From NCBI GenBank assembly GCA_030628785.1, contig DAOVQI010000217.1, positions 1 to 6,009 on the forward strand: DNA of 6,009 nucleotides, read 5' to 3'. The stretch comes from Bacteroidota bacterium (GTDB lineage: Bacteria; Bacteroidota; Bacteroidia; Bacteroidales; VadinHA17). Shown here in pieces: positions 1-6,009 of this stretch (position 1 is the first letter of the stretch; every line of letters starts with the position of its first letter). The position numbers and the translations under genes were made by a program. The notes under the pieces were generated by a model. That model did no database searches, was not told the origin of the DNA, and saw nothing but the letters and a program-made list of their open reading frames with translations.

Positions 1-32
1 ATGATTAAACTTTATATTTGATAAATAAAAAA

Positions 33-60
33 CCTTAGCCTTAGCCTAAGCCTTAGCCTA
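33..60. repeat. short 6-bp tandem repeat (CCTTAG/CCTAAG units)
   Basis: Four and two-thirds consecutive 6-bp units are visible: CCTTAG, CCTTAG, CCTAAG, CCTTAG, then CCTA running into an A-rich stretch. The third unit has a one-base change that makes CTTAG and CTAAG reverse complements of each other. The array can therefore form small 5-bp inverted repeats with a 1-nt centre (40-50 and 46-56). The stems are too short and the loops too tight for a convincing terminator. The repeat lies in non-coding DNA, and its role is unknown. Confidence 0.6.
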
Positions 61-160
61 AAAAATTACAAGGCAATTAGAAAGAGGCATAACTCATTGT
101 ATATCAGATTATGTTTTTGAAATACCAATACATATTACTTCAGAGTTTTTTTGCAAAGAC

Positions 161-166
161 TAAGTA
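161..166 (+). repeat. left copy of flanking direct repeat TAAGTA
   Basis: This hexamer is identical to 315-320 and directly abuts the left inverted repeat of the MITE-like element. It is interpreted as one half of a target-site duplication. The preceding C (160) also matches C314, but C314 falls inside the right inverted repeat, so the duplication is best taken as 6 bp. Confidence 0.4.
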
Positions 167-314
167 GTGTCTGTCCATAAAGTCAGCATTTTATTGAAAT
201 AAGCACCAAAAAACAATACCGATAGCTATCGGTATAAAATATCAATATTTCTTTTATTAATAAGGGTTTGGAATTTCATACTTAAGCAAGCATTCATAGT
301 TTATGGACAAACTC
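167..314. mobile_element. MITE-like non-autonomous element with TIRs and 6-bp target duplication
   Basis: The left end (167-181) reads GTGTCTGTCCATAAA. The right end (300-314), read on the minus strand, is GAGTTTGTCCATAAA, so 13 of 15 positions are identical and the inner 10 bp match perfectly. The hexamer TAAGTA stands immediately outside both ends (161-166 and 315-320), as expected for a target-site duplication. The 148-bp interior has no open reading frame long enough for a transposase, so the element would need one supplied in trans. The similarity of the tips to a particular IS family is not something I can establish from sequence alone. Chance is the main alternative, because the region is AT-rich and the duplication is only 6 bp. 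Confidence 0.45.
216..235. repeat. perfect 20-bp palindrome
   Basis: The half-site ATACCGATAG is followed without a spacer by its exact reverse complement, giving a perfect 20-bp dyad centred between 225 and 226. It lies inside the MITE-like element but off its midpoint (about 240). There is no T-run next to it and no spacer for a loop, and the nearest gene end is about 170 bp away. A transcription terminator is therefore unlikely. It could be a dispersed REP-like palindrome, a protein-binding site, or a structural part of the mobile element. Confidence 0.7.
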
Positions 315-320
315 TAAGTA
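315..320 (+). repeat. right copy of flanking direct repeat TAAGTA
   Basis: This hexamer is identical to 161-166 and directly abuts the right inverted repeat of the MITE-like element. It is interpreted as the second half of the target-site duplication. Confidence 0.4.
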
Positions 321-402
321 TATGTTATCAAGTCCATGTTTATATGGAATTAAAGCGGTTATTTACTTTACGCTGTATGCCAACAAAAAGAAAAAGCTAC
401 TG

Positions 403-777
403 CTATTCCGTTTTGGTAAAGAAAGCATAATAAAATGTTGCAATTAATGCGCCGGCCAGATTTGCAACAATATCCATAAATTCGGCGCTACGGTCATGAA
501 ATACATATTGCTGAAAAATCTCTATTATCATACCGTAAAATACGGAAATAATTAAAGAATAGACCAGGGAGGATCTTGCACTAAGAAAATTGACAAACTT
601 CTTAAAACCCGGGATAAGCAATATTGTCAGGATAAAATATAAAAACACATGGACCAGCTTATCGAGATATAATAGATCGAAGATATTTGCTTTGTCAAGA
701 TTTTTTCCGGGAATAGAACTGAGTAGAAAAATTATGGTAGCCCATAAAATTGATTTCCAGAATGATCTTATAAACAT
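403..777 (-). CDS. VanZ-like family integral membrane protein
   Basis: This 124-aa membrane protein has about four hydrophobic segments (roughly residues 8-22, 41-57, 69-86 and 102-120). It carries the residue pattern of the VanZ-like family: an early LLSSIP turn (18-23), D39-K40 followed by H43 at the start of the second segment, E86-x-x-Q89 at the end of the third, and R96, D102 and N106 leading into a small-residue stretch (N-L-A-G-A). The length is normal for compact stand-alone VanZ-like proteins. The family is named after VanZ of the Tn1546 vancomycin-resistance cluster, which gives low-level teicoplanin resistance. Most chromosomal relatives, probably including this one, have no known function and should not be read as resistance genes. 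The start codon is preceded by AT-rich sequence without a Shine-Dalgarno motif. It is transcribed divergently from the large fusion gene. No hairpin with a T-run is visible after its stop codon. Confidence 0.88.
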   Translation of the reverse strand: MFIRSFWKSILWATIIFLLSSIPGKNLDKANIFDLLYLDKLVHVFLYFILTILLIPGFKKFVNFLSARSSLVYSLIISVFYGMIIEIFQQYVFHDRSAEFMDIVANLAGALIATFYYAFFTKTE

Positions 778-882
778 ATTATAATTTTAGCCATTAAAGT
801 AAGAAATAAATTTAATAAACTTTGATCAGAATTAAATCTATTTATTTGGTTCATTTTTTAAAACCGATGTAAGCGAAAAAAT
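778..882. promoter_or_regulatory. divergent intergenic region between vanZ-like gene and fusion gene
   Basis: This 105-bp AT-rich gap separates two divergently oriented start codons, so promoters for both genes should lie here. Neither start has a recognisable Shine-Dalgarno sequence. The fusion gene's ATG is preceded by an A-rich stretch (aagcgaaaaaat), which is common in Bacteroidota. I find no clear promoter for the minus-strand gene and no convincing operator dyad. Confidence 0.5.
821..848 (+). promoter_or_regulatory. possible Bacteroidota-type promoter for the fusion gene
   Basis: TTTG at 821-824 and TTTATTTG at 841-848 resemble the Bacteroidota sigma-ABfr elements TTTG (-33) and TAnnTTTG (-7). 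The second box has one mismatch, and the 16-bp spacing is shorter than usual. The position, about 35 bp before the ATG, is sensible. In DNA this AT-rich such matches arise easily by chance, so this is a weak candidate. Confidence 0.22.
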
Positions 883-3800
883 ATGCAGAAAAGAATAACA
901 GCAGATGAAATGCTGAAACAGCTAAGGGAAGAAAAAATAAATACCTGGTTTGATCTGGGTTTGTTTATTGACAGAGTGAAGGAATACAGAAAAGTACCGT
1001 CTGTAGAATTTAAAGGTTCGTATGAAGAATATAAAGATTATATTAGAAAAGGAGGAGTTGCCTTTGTTACCTTTGGATATTCTGTTGATGGGGTAACCAT
1101 TGAAATTGAAAAATATGCGAAAATATACCGTACAAACTATCAGGGCATTAATATCCATTATATTGGAGGACAATTTAAACCGGAATCGTATAAAATAATC
1201 GATTCAAGGACAAAACGTTTTATTATTGAGGAAGCAGAAGGATTTGACAGTTGGGACCTCTACAAGGATTTCTTTTTTACAAAGCTGGAAAGAGGAAGCT
1301 CTGAATACAATGCATTGATTGTTAAATTCTGGAAACAAGTGCTTACCGTAACCAAAAAACTGGCGAAATACGTTGAAACAAATAACATCAGGCTGTTATT
1401 TACGGTAAATGTATGCTCAAATCCGGGAAACGTTTCTCTTGCTTTGGCTATTGTTCTGGTATCAGAATACCTTGGAATACCGGTAATTTGCAATAATCAT
1501 GATTTCTATTGGGAAGGAGGTAGCAGACCGGCGGAAATTGAAGTAAAAAGATCACAGGCTGGTCCTCGCGATTTCTTTTTTATCAATTCACATCTTGGAG
1601 AATTCTTTTCACTGGTTGAAGTTTTATTCCCATGGGAATCGAGGTCGTGGGTATCGGTGAACATTAATTACAACCAGAATAAACATCTAATTAAGGTAAA
1701 CGGACACAATCCTGCAAATATAAAACTAATTGGAACAGCTGTTGACACACTTGAATTCACGAATACAAATAAGAGGAAAAAGATAAACACCTTTTACCAG
1801 TTCGAAAAAATTCTCAGCAGGTATGAGGATACCCTGGTAGCATATTCTGCCGAAGATGTACTTAAACGAAAGCTGGTTAATGAAAATAGCCCAAGACCCA
1901 TTCTTGTAGGATACAGGAGAACAAAACCCATAAGAAATTTCCTTGCTGAGAATATTGTTTTTTTACAACCAACAAGGATTATTTCCCGAAAACGTATAGA
2001 AGTAGGCTTCGAATTGATCGATAAATTGCTGAAATATTCTGATTTCGCTAACAAATTCAGGGAGACAAAACATCTAAAACTAACCATATTGGTAACCGGG
2101 CCGATAGCCGCAGGTCATTACCGGTATTTTGAAAAATTATTAAAGCGTTTCTTTGTTCTTCTGAATTCAATTGACAGGGAATTCAGGAACAAGGTTTATC
2201 TTGCCTTTCTTTTTAGTGAACTTGACAAAGAGGAATTTAAAAAGAAGTTTGAAAACCCCGTTGGAATTACAGAGCTTTATAATATAGCCTCACTGGTGTT
2301 ACTACCTAGTGAAACAGAGGGCAGGGGATTACCAATAATAGAGTCGACTGCATGTGGTACTCCAATTTTTTGCAGTAGGTATTTTCCTGAGAATGTTTAT
2401 TCTAATGTAATTGGTGAACATTTACCCGAGGAGGAAAGGCTGGAAGTAATTGAATATGATGGAAAAAAAATAACCACAAACCATATTAAGAATATTTTCG
2501 AGAGGGTCTTTTTCCCACACAGATTTAGCGAAGAAATAATGCACAATAAGAAAGCCGTTCAAATGCGGTATAGTCTTGAAGCACTAAATGAAAATATTAA
2601 GGAAATTAGTCATGTTCTGTATTTACAGTTAAGTTCTAATAATAGATCTCTTGAGCGTGTAAAAAAAACAATCGAAAAATATAAAGCCATAAACAGCCGT
2701 GATAATAAATCTCTGCAATTTATTTTAAAGACAAAAAGAAGACATTATCTGCCTGGCTTTGGAAGGCTTGCTTTCATGCTGAATTTAAAATCTTTAATTG
2801 ACCCAAGCTATTTCAGGGTAGAAGAACAGGAAATCAGGGGCCTAACGTTCACTTTTGCGAATGAATTGGTGGAAAATGATCCTGATTATGAATTCTTTCC
2901 TGAGGAGAAAATTATTGGGTTTTATAATGCAGTTGACAGCATTTTCCTTTATCATAAAGGTGAAGAGAAAATAAGACATGATCATTCGTTTTCATACAGG
3001 CACAGGAATAAGAAATATTATCCTTATCAGGACTACACTATTCAGGAGCTGACAGGAATAATTAATATGTTGTTTTACGATATTTTCAGACCTGAATTGA
3101 CCAATAAGATTGATGTGTCCGGGCATTTTTTTACTGACTGGAATTTGGCTTTATCACAAATGACATCATCTTCCAATCTGGCTATTGACGACCGGAAGGA
3201 ATTACTTAAAAGAATGCATGAAAATAAACCAATAGGTATTTTTTCAGGACAGCAGGTTAATAATGAATTGGAGTTTTTTGCTTTGCAATCAGTAAGATCG
3301 CGTATGAATCTGAGCCTGGAAGAAGAACTGACGGAGGATATAATTGAAAAAAATGCCTTTAAAATTGAGCCAGTGTATTTATTTGTTCAGGAAAATTTTG
3401 TATGGAGATGGCCAGGAGTTAATGAAATAATCAGTTATATTAAGGACGGAAATGATGAAGAACTGAAATTGTTGTTAAAGAACGGTTTATTAAAGGTAGT
3501 GAAGACAAATCAGTGGTGTGTTGGAATTCATTTTGCTCAACTGGGAGAGAAGCCATTGAAAATTCTAAGAAGGATAAAGGAAAAGAAAGGATTTCTTATT
3601 TCACTTAGAACAAACGCTGCGGTGATGACGGATATAATAGACATTGACCGCTTTCATATTGGGAGAGCAAAAGATCCAATTACTGCGAACATTATGGGAA
3701 TACCCGAGGAAAGTGGGTACATTCAATACGTTCCGGCAGGGGTAAGGACAACATTAGCCTATCCCACACCAATACAAACAGCCAGGGATTTTAGTGAAGT

Positions 3801-5061
3801 ATTAAAAAGTGATTTATTTAAGAGATTGACGCGGAAGCTGGGAGAAGAAAAGGTATTTGAAACCATCAAAAAGGATGCCGAGGAAAAAGGTTCTCCTATA
3901 AATTATGTATTGCAAAACATGGTTAAAAGAAAAACCGGAAAGAAGGAAATTGAATACTCATTTGTAAGCGGAGTGTATAAGGATGGCCTTCCATGGAATG
4001 GTGTTATGGCAAAAGTGAATATTTCGCAAACCAGCAGGAAGTGGCAATTTCGGACGTTATCAAACAGGAGAGGGACCAAAAGAGTTACCGGGTTCATTTC
4101 AGATTTCGAAAAGAACAACAATAATAAAGTAAGAATAGGATGGAATGGTGGTTATATATTAAATCCTGAATTGGTTGGAAAATTGGGTTTGCTCGAATCT
4201 TATATTGGTTCGCCTTTGGGTTTATTAATATCTGAAAGGAAGATCATATCCACTCCGTTATATAATAAGGCAGCGCTTTTGATTTATCCGGATGGAAAAC
4301 TTGATATTAAGAGAGTAACCTCAGCCAATGGTATTACTATATCGGAAGGGAATACAAGCATTGAGCTATCCAAAGAAAATTATAATGTCAATAAGCCCGG
4401 CAACCGGCCATGTTACTATGATTTATTATACCCTCAACATGAAATTAAGGGAAATGGAAGAATTATTCTGCGGTTGGCAGGCAATGTAGTGAAAGAGATA
4501 ATTGAAACGAAAGAAAGGGAAAATGTTGAGATTATGCCTGTGGGTTTAACACTATCGTTTGATAAATCAAATTTTCCTGCAAGTTTTGCTGTAATTGATA
4601 AAGAATTACTGATACAGGTAAAAGGATATGAGGAAGTTTTACACGCTGTTGAGGCAGGGCCATTGTTGGTTGATGATGGAGAGTTAAACCTGAATATGGA
4701 AACAGAAGGATGGAAAACCCGGAATTCAATCAGAACCCAGGCAGCACGGCTGGATTATACGGATATGCGGGGACCCAAAATAGCCATAGGTTTAGACCCT
4801 TCCGGTAATTTGGTGGTTTTAACAATTAATGGGAGAATCAGGGAATCGGTGGGAGCAACTCATATTGATATGGCAGAGATTTTGATTGAGCTTGGAATCC
4901 AAAAAGCTATGGGATTTGATCCCGGAGGAAGCAGCACTCTGGTTGTAGACGGAAAAACGCTGAATATCTCGCCCTATAACAGTCAATACGAAAAAAACGT
5001 TTACTCTTTACCACCAGAGCCCAGGGCAGTAGCAAATGCAGTGATTGGTTATATTTGTTAA
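883..5061 (+). CDS. fused GT4-type glycosyltransferase / phosphodiester glycosidase (NAGPA-like)
   Basis: This is a 1392-aa protein with three parts. Residues ~57-582 look like a GT-B glycosyltransferase of the GT4 type. There is a first strand and glycine-rich loop at 57-71 (GGVAFVTFGYSVDGV) and a conserved-looking N-N-H206-D207 stretch. R365 to K370 lie after the start of the second Rossmann domain, where GT4 enzymes contact the donor diphosphate, and E479-x7-E487 forms the EX7E motif. Residues ~583-1025 match no family I recognise. Residues ~1026-1392 resemble the phosphodiester glycosidase (NAGPA, formerly DUF2233) domain: W-N-G-G-Y at 1087-1091, E-A-G-P at 1257-1260, R1284-T1285, DPSGNL/INGR near 1304-1318, D1346-P-G-G-S-S-T and a closing E-P-R-A-V-A-N-A. 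That family hydrolyses sugar-1-phosphodiesters. No signal peptide or transmembrane segment is visible, so a cytoplasmic location is inferred. The only well-placed start is ATG883, preceded by an A-rich stretch. The reading frame is uninterrupted. Donor, acceptor and product are unknown; synthesis or editing of a phosphodiester-linked glycoconjugate is a guess from domain content. Confidence 0.85.
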   Translation: MQKRITADEMLKQLREEKINTWFDLGLFIDRVKEYRKVPSVEFKGSYEEYKDYIRKGGVAFVTFGYSVDGVTIEIEKYAKIYRTNYQGINIHYIGGQFKPESYKIIDSRTKRFIIEEAEGFDSWDLYKDFFFTKLERGSSEYNALIVKFWKQVLTVTKKLAKYVETNNIRLLFTVNVCSNPGNVSLALAIVLVSEYLGIPVICNNHDFYWEGGSRPAEIEVKRSQAGPRDFFFINSHLGEFFSLVEVLFPWESRSWVSVNINYNQNKHLIKVNGHNPANIKLIGTAVDTLEFTNTNKRKKINTFYQFEKILSRYEDTLVAYSAEDVLKRKLVNENSPRPILVGYRRTKPIRNFLAENIVFLQPTRIISRKRIEVGFELIDKLLKYSDFANKFRETKHLKLTILVTGPIAAGHYRYFEKLLKRFFVLLNSIDREFRNKVYLAFLFSELDKEEFKKKFENPVGITELYNIASLVLLPSETEGRGLPIIESTACGTPIFCSRYFPENVYSNVIGEHLPEEERLEVIEYDGKKITTNHIKNIFERVFFPHRFSEEIMHNKKAVQMRYSLEALNENIKEISHVLYLQLSSNNRSLERVKKTIEKYKAINSRDNKSLQFILKTKRRHYLPGFGRLAFMLNLKSLIDPSYFRVEEQEIRGLTFTFANELVENDPDYEFFPEEKIIGFYNAVDSIFLYHKGEEKIRHDHSFSYRHRNKKYYPYQDYTIQELTGIINMLFYDIFRPELTNKIDVSGHFFTDWNLALSQMTSSSNLAIDDRKELLKRMHENKPIGIFSGQQVNNELEFFALQSVRSRMNLSLEEELTEDIIEKNAFKIEPVYLFVQENFVWRWPGVNEIISYIKDGNDEELKLLLKNGLLKVVKTNQWCVGIHFAQLGEKPLKILRRIKEKKGFLISLRTNAAVMTDIIDIDRFHIGRAKDPITANIMGIPEESGYIQYVPAGVRTTLAYPTPIQTARDFSEVLKSDLFKRLTRKLGEEKVFETIKKDAEEKGSPINYVLQNMVKRKTGKKEIEYSFVSGVYKDGLPWNGVMAKVNISQTSRKWQFRTLSNRRGTKRVTGFISDFEKNNNNKVRIGWNGGYILNPELVGKLGLLESYIGSPLGLLISERKIISTPLYNKAALLIYPDGKLDIKRVTSANGITISEGNTSIELSKENYNVNKPGNRPCYYDLLYPQHEIKGNGRIILRLAGNVVKEIIETKERENVEIMPVGLTLSFDKSNFPASFAVIDKELLIQVKGYEEVLHAVEAGPLLVDDGELNLNMETEGWKTRNSIRTQAARLDYTDMRGPKIAIGLDPSGNLVVLTINGRIRESVGATHIDMAEILIELGIQKAMGFDPGGSSTLVVDGKTLNISPYNSQYEKNVYSLPPEPRAVANAVIGYIC

Positions 5062-5065
5062 GATA

Positions 5066-6009
5066 ATGGCCGGAATATATATTCATATACCTTTTTGTAA
5101 ACAATTGTGTTTCTATTGTGATTTTTATAAGAGCAATTCTTTAAAGGAAAAGCCGCAATTTATTAAGGCACTGAAACATGAAATTGAATTACAGAAGAAT
5201 TATCTGGAAGGTGAAAAAATTGAAACCATTTATTTTGGTGGTGGGACACCCTCGGTTTTAAAAGGTAAAGAAATAAATAGCCTTTTTAAAAAATTGTCAG
5301 AGATTTATGAAATTACTGATAATCCGGAAATAACCCTTGAAGTTAATCCGGATGATATCGATAAGGATTACGTTTGTGAAATAAAAACAACACCCGTAAA
5401 TCGTCTTAGTATTGGTATTCAATCCTTTTTTGATGAGGATCTTTTGTTGCTGAATCGAAGGCATAATAAAAGACAGGCGATAAATGCCGTTAAACTTTCT
5501 CAATCTGCCGGCTTTTCCAATATCAGCATTGATTTAATTTACGGTATTCCCGGAATGAGTGTGGAAAACTGGAAAAAAAATCTTAAGCAGGCGTTTGAAT
5601 TTAATGTTCAACATATTTCGGCTTATTTTTTAACAATTGAACCGGGTACGGTAATGGCACAATTGATCGAAAAGGGAGATGTCACACCCCTGGAAGAGGA
5701 AGAAAATGTAGAACAGTATAGTGTTCTTCTTGAGCAAATGGTTCAAAACCATTTTATTCCGTACGAAATTTCAAATTTTTGCAAAGAGGGTTATTTTTCA
5801 AAACACAATACAAATTACTGGAAGCAAGAAAAATACCTGGGATTAGGGCCATCGGCACACTCATACAACGGGCATTCAAGGCAGTGGAACATTGCCGATA
5901 ATGATAAATCTATCCAATCTCTAAAGGAAGACAATCTGGTTTTTGAAAGAGAACTCTTAGACCCTAAAAGGAGATATAATGACTATATATTAACATCGCT
6001 CAGAACCAT
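5066..6009 (+). CDS. hemW: radical SAM heme chaperone HemW (3' end beyond window)
   Basis: The first 314 residues of a HemW protein are present. The family is usually about 375-380 aa, so about 60 C-terminal residues are missing past the window edge. HemW is a cytoplasmic radical-SAM-fold protein that binds heme and is thought to deliver it to respiratory enzymes. Many databases mislabel it as oxygen-independent coproporphyrinogen III oxidase. C11-x3-C15-x2-C18 binds the [4Fe-4S] cluster and is followed by D-F, not by the fourth cysteine found in true HemN. Other family motifs are GGGTPS (58-63), EVNPDD (92-97), RLSIGIQSF (113-121), DLIYGIPG (156-163), ISAYFLTIEPGT (184-195) and YEISNF (233-238). 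H247-N-T-N-Y-W252 matches the HNxxYW motif associated with heme binding, and GLGPSAHS follows at 259-266. The G of the usual GRxH is N here (N130-R-R-H133). The start at ATG5066 fits the family N-terminus (IYIHIPFC). It lies 4 bp after the fusion gene's stop, so the two genes are probably co-transcribed. Confidence 0.95.
   Translation, partial: MAGIYIHIPFCKQLCFYCDFYKSNSLKEKPQFIKALKHEIELQKNYLEGEKIETIYFGGGTPSVLKGKEINSLFKKLSEIYEITDNPEITLEVNPDDIDKDYVCEIKTTPVNRLSIGIQSFFDEDLLLLNRRHNKRQAINAVKLSQSAGFSNISIDLIYGIPGMSVENWKKNLKQAFEFNVQHISAYFLTIEPGTVMAQLIEKGDVTPLEEEENVEQYSVLLEQMVQNHFIPYEISNFCKEGYFSKHNTNYWKQEKYLGLGPSAHSYNGHSRQWNIADNDKSIQSLKEDNLVFERELLDPKRRYNDYILTSLRT

Larger units (their letters stand above)
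1..166. other. non-coding stretch at left edge
   Basis: All plus-strand frames meet stop codons within the first bases. On the minus strand, two frames also stop within 14 bases of the edge, and the third stops at 46-48 without a start codon. No gene therefore enters from the left. Apart from the 6-bp tandem repeat, I see nothing recognisable here. Together with the adjoining MITE-like element and positions 321-402, this makes a gene-free stretch of about 400 bp. Confidence 0.6.

Noticed and set aside
333..348. Possible terminator hairpin (TCCAT ... ATGGA) downstream of the VanZ-like gene
   Set aside because: The stem is only 5 bp with a 6-nt AT-rich loop and no T-run in the needed orientation.
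403..777. Reading the VanZ-like protein as a glycopeptide-resistance gene
   Set aside because: There are no van cluster genes nearby, and most chromosomal VanZ-like proteins have no demonstrated resistance role.
590..784. 64-aa plus-strand open frame opposite the VanZ-like gene
   Set aside because: It is antisense to a gene with clear family residues, and its own translation shows no recognisable pattern.
1510..1521. Strong Shine-Dalgarno-like sequence (GGAAGGAGGTAG) inside the fusion gene, suggesting an internal start
   Set aside because: It encodes W-E-G-G-S in the GT domain, no ATG follows at a usable distance, and Bacteroidota rely little on Shine-Dalgarno pairing.
4907..5104. 65-aa minus-strand open frame spanning the fusion gene and hemW junction
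   Set aside because: It overlaps two well-supported plus-strand genes and has no family features.
5297..5503. 68-aa minus-strand open frame within hemW
   Set aside because: It lies wholly inside the conserved hemW reading frame and is a shadow of it.
5066..6009. Annotation as oxygen-independent coproporphyrinogen III oxidase (HemN)
   Set aside because: The cluster motif is CX3CX2C followed by D-F and lacks the extra cysteine of HemN. HNxxYW is present, so HemW is the better call.

Overview
The window looks like a chromosomal segment of a low-GC member of the Bacteroidota. This is an inference from three things: the AT-rich composition, start codons preceded by A-rich stretches with no clear Shine-Dalgarno sequence, and the kinds of proteins encoded. 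The exact genus cannot be read from this sequence.

Layout. Positions 1-402 contain no gene. They hold a short 6-bp tandem repeat (33-60) and a 148-bp element (167-314) with 15-bp imperfect terminal inverted repeats, flanked by a 6-bp direct repeat (TAAGTA). That structure suggests a MITE-like non-autonomous transposable element, and a perfect 20-bp palindrome lies inside it. A small VanZ-like membrane protein is encoded on the minus strand (403-777). A 105-bp divergent intergenic region separates it from a very large plus-strand gene (883-5061, 1392 aa). Only 4 bp after that gene's stop codon, hemW begins (5066) and runs off the right edge.

The main item of interest is the 1392-aa protein. 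Its N-terminal ~580 residues look like a GT-B, GT4-type glycosyltransferase with an EX7E motif. Its C-terminal ~365 residues look like a phosphodiester glycosidase domain (the NAGPA / DUF2233 family, which includes the human mannose-6-phosphate uncovering enzyme). About 440 residues between them match no family I can name. One chain thus joins a domain type that makes glycosidic bonds to one that hydrolyses sugar-phosphodiester bonds. No signal peptide or membrane segment is visible, so the protein is probably cytoplasmic. A role in making or trimming a phosphodiester-linked glycoconjugate is a reasonable inference but is not shown by the sequence.

The downstream hemW encodes a radical-SAM heme chaperone. 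Its tight spacing implies co-transcription with the fusion gene, although no metabolic link between the two is obvious.
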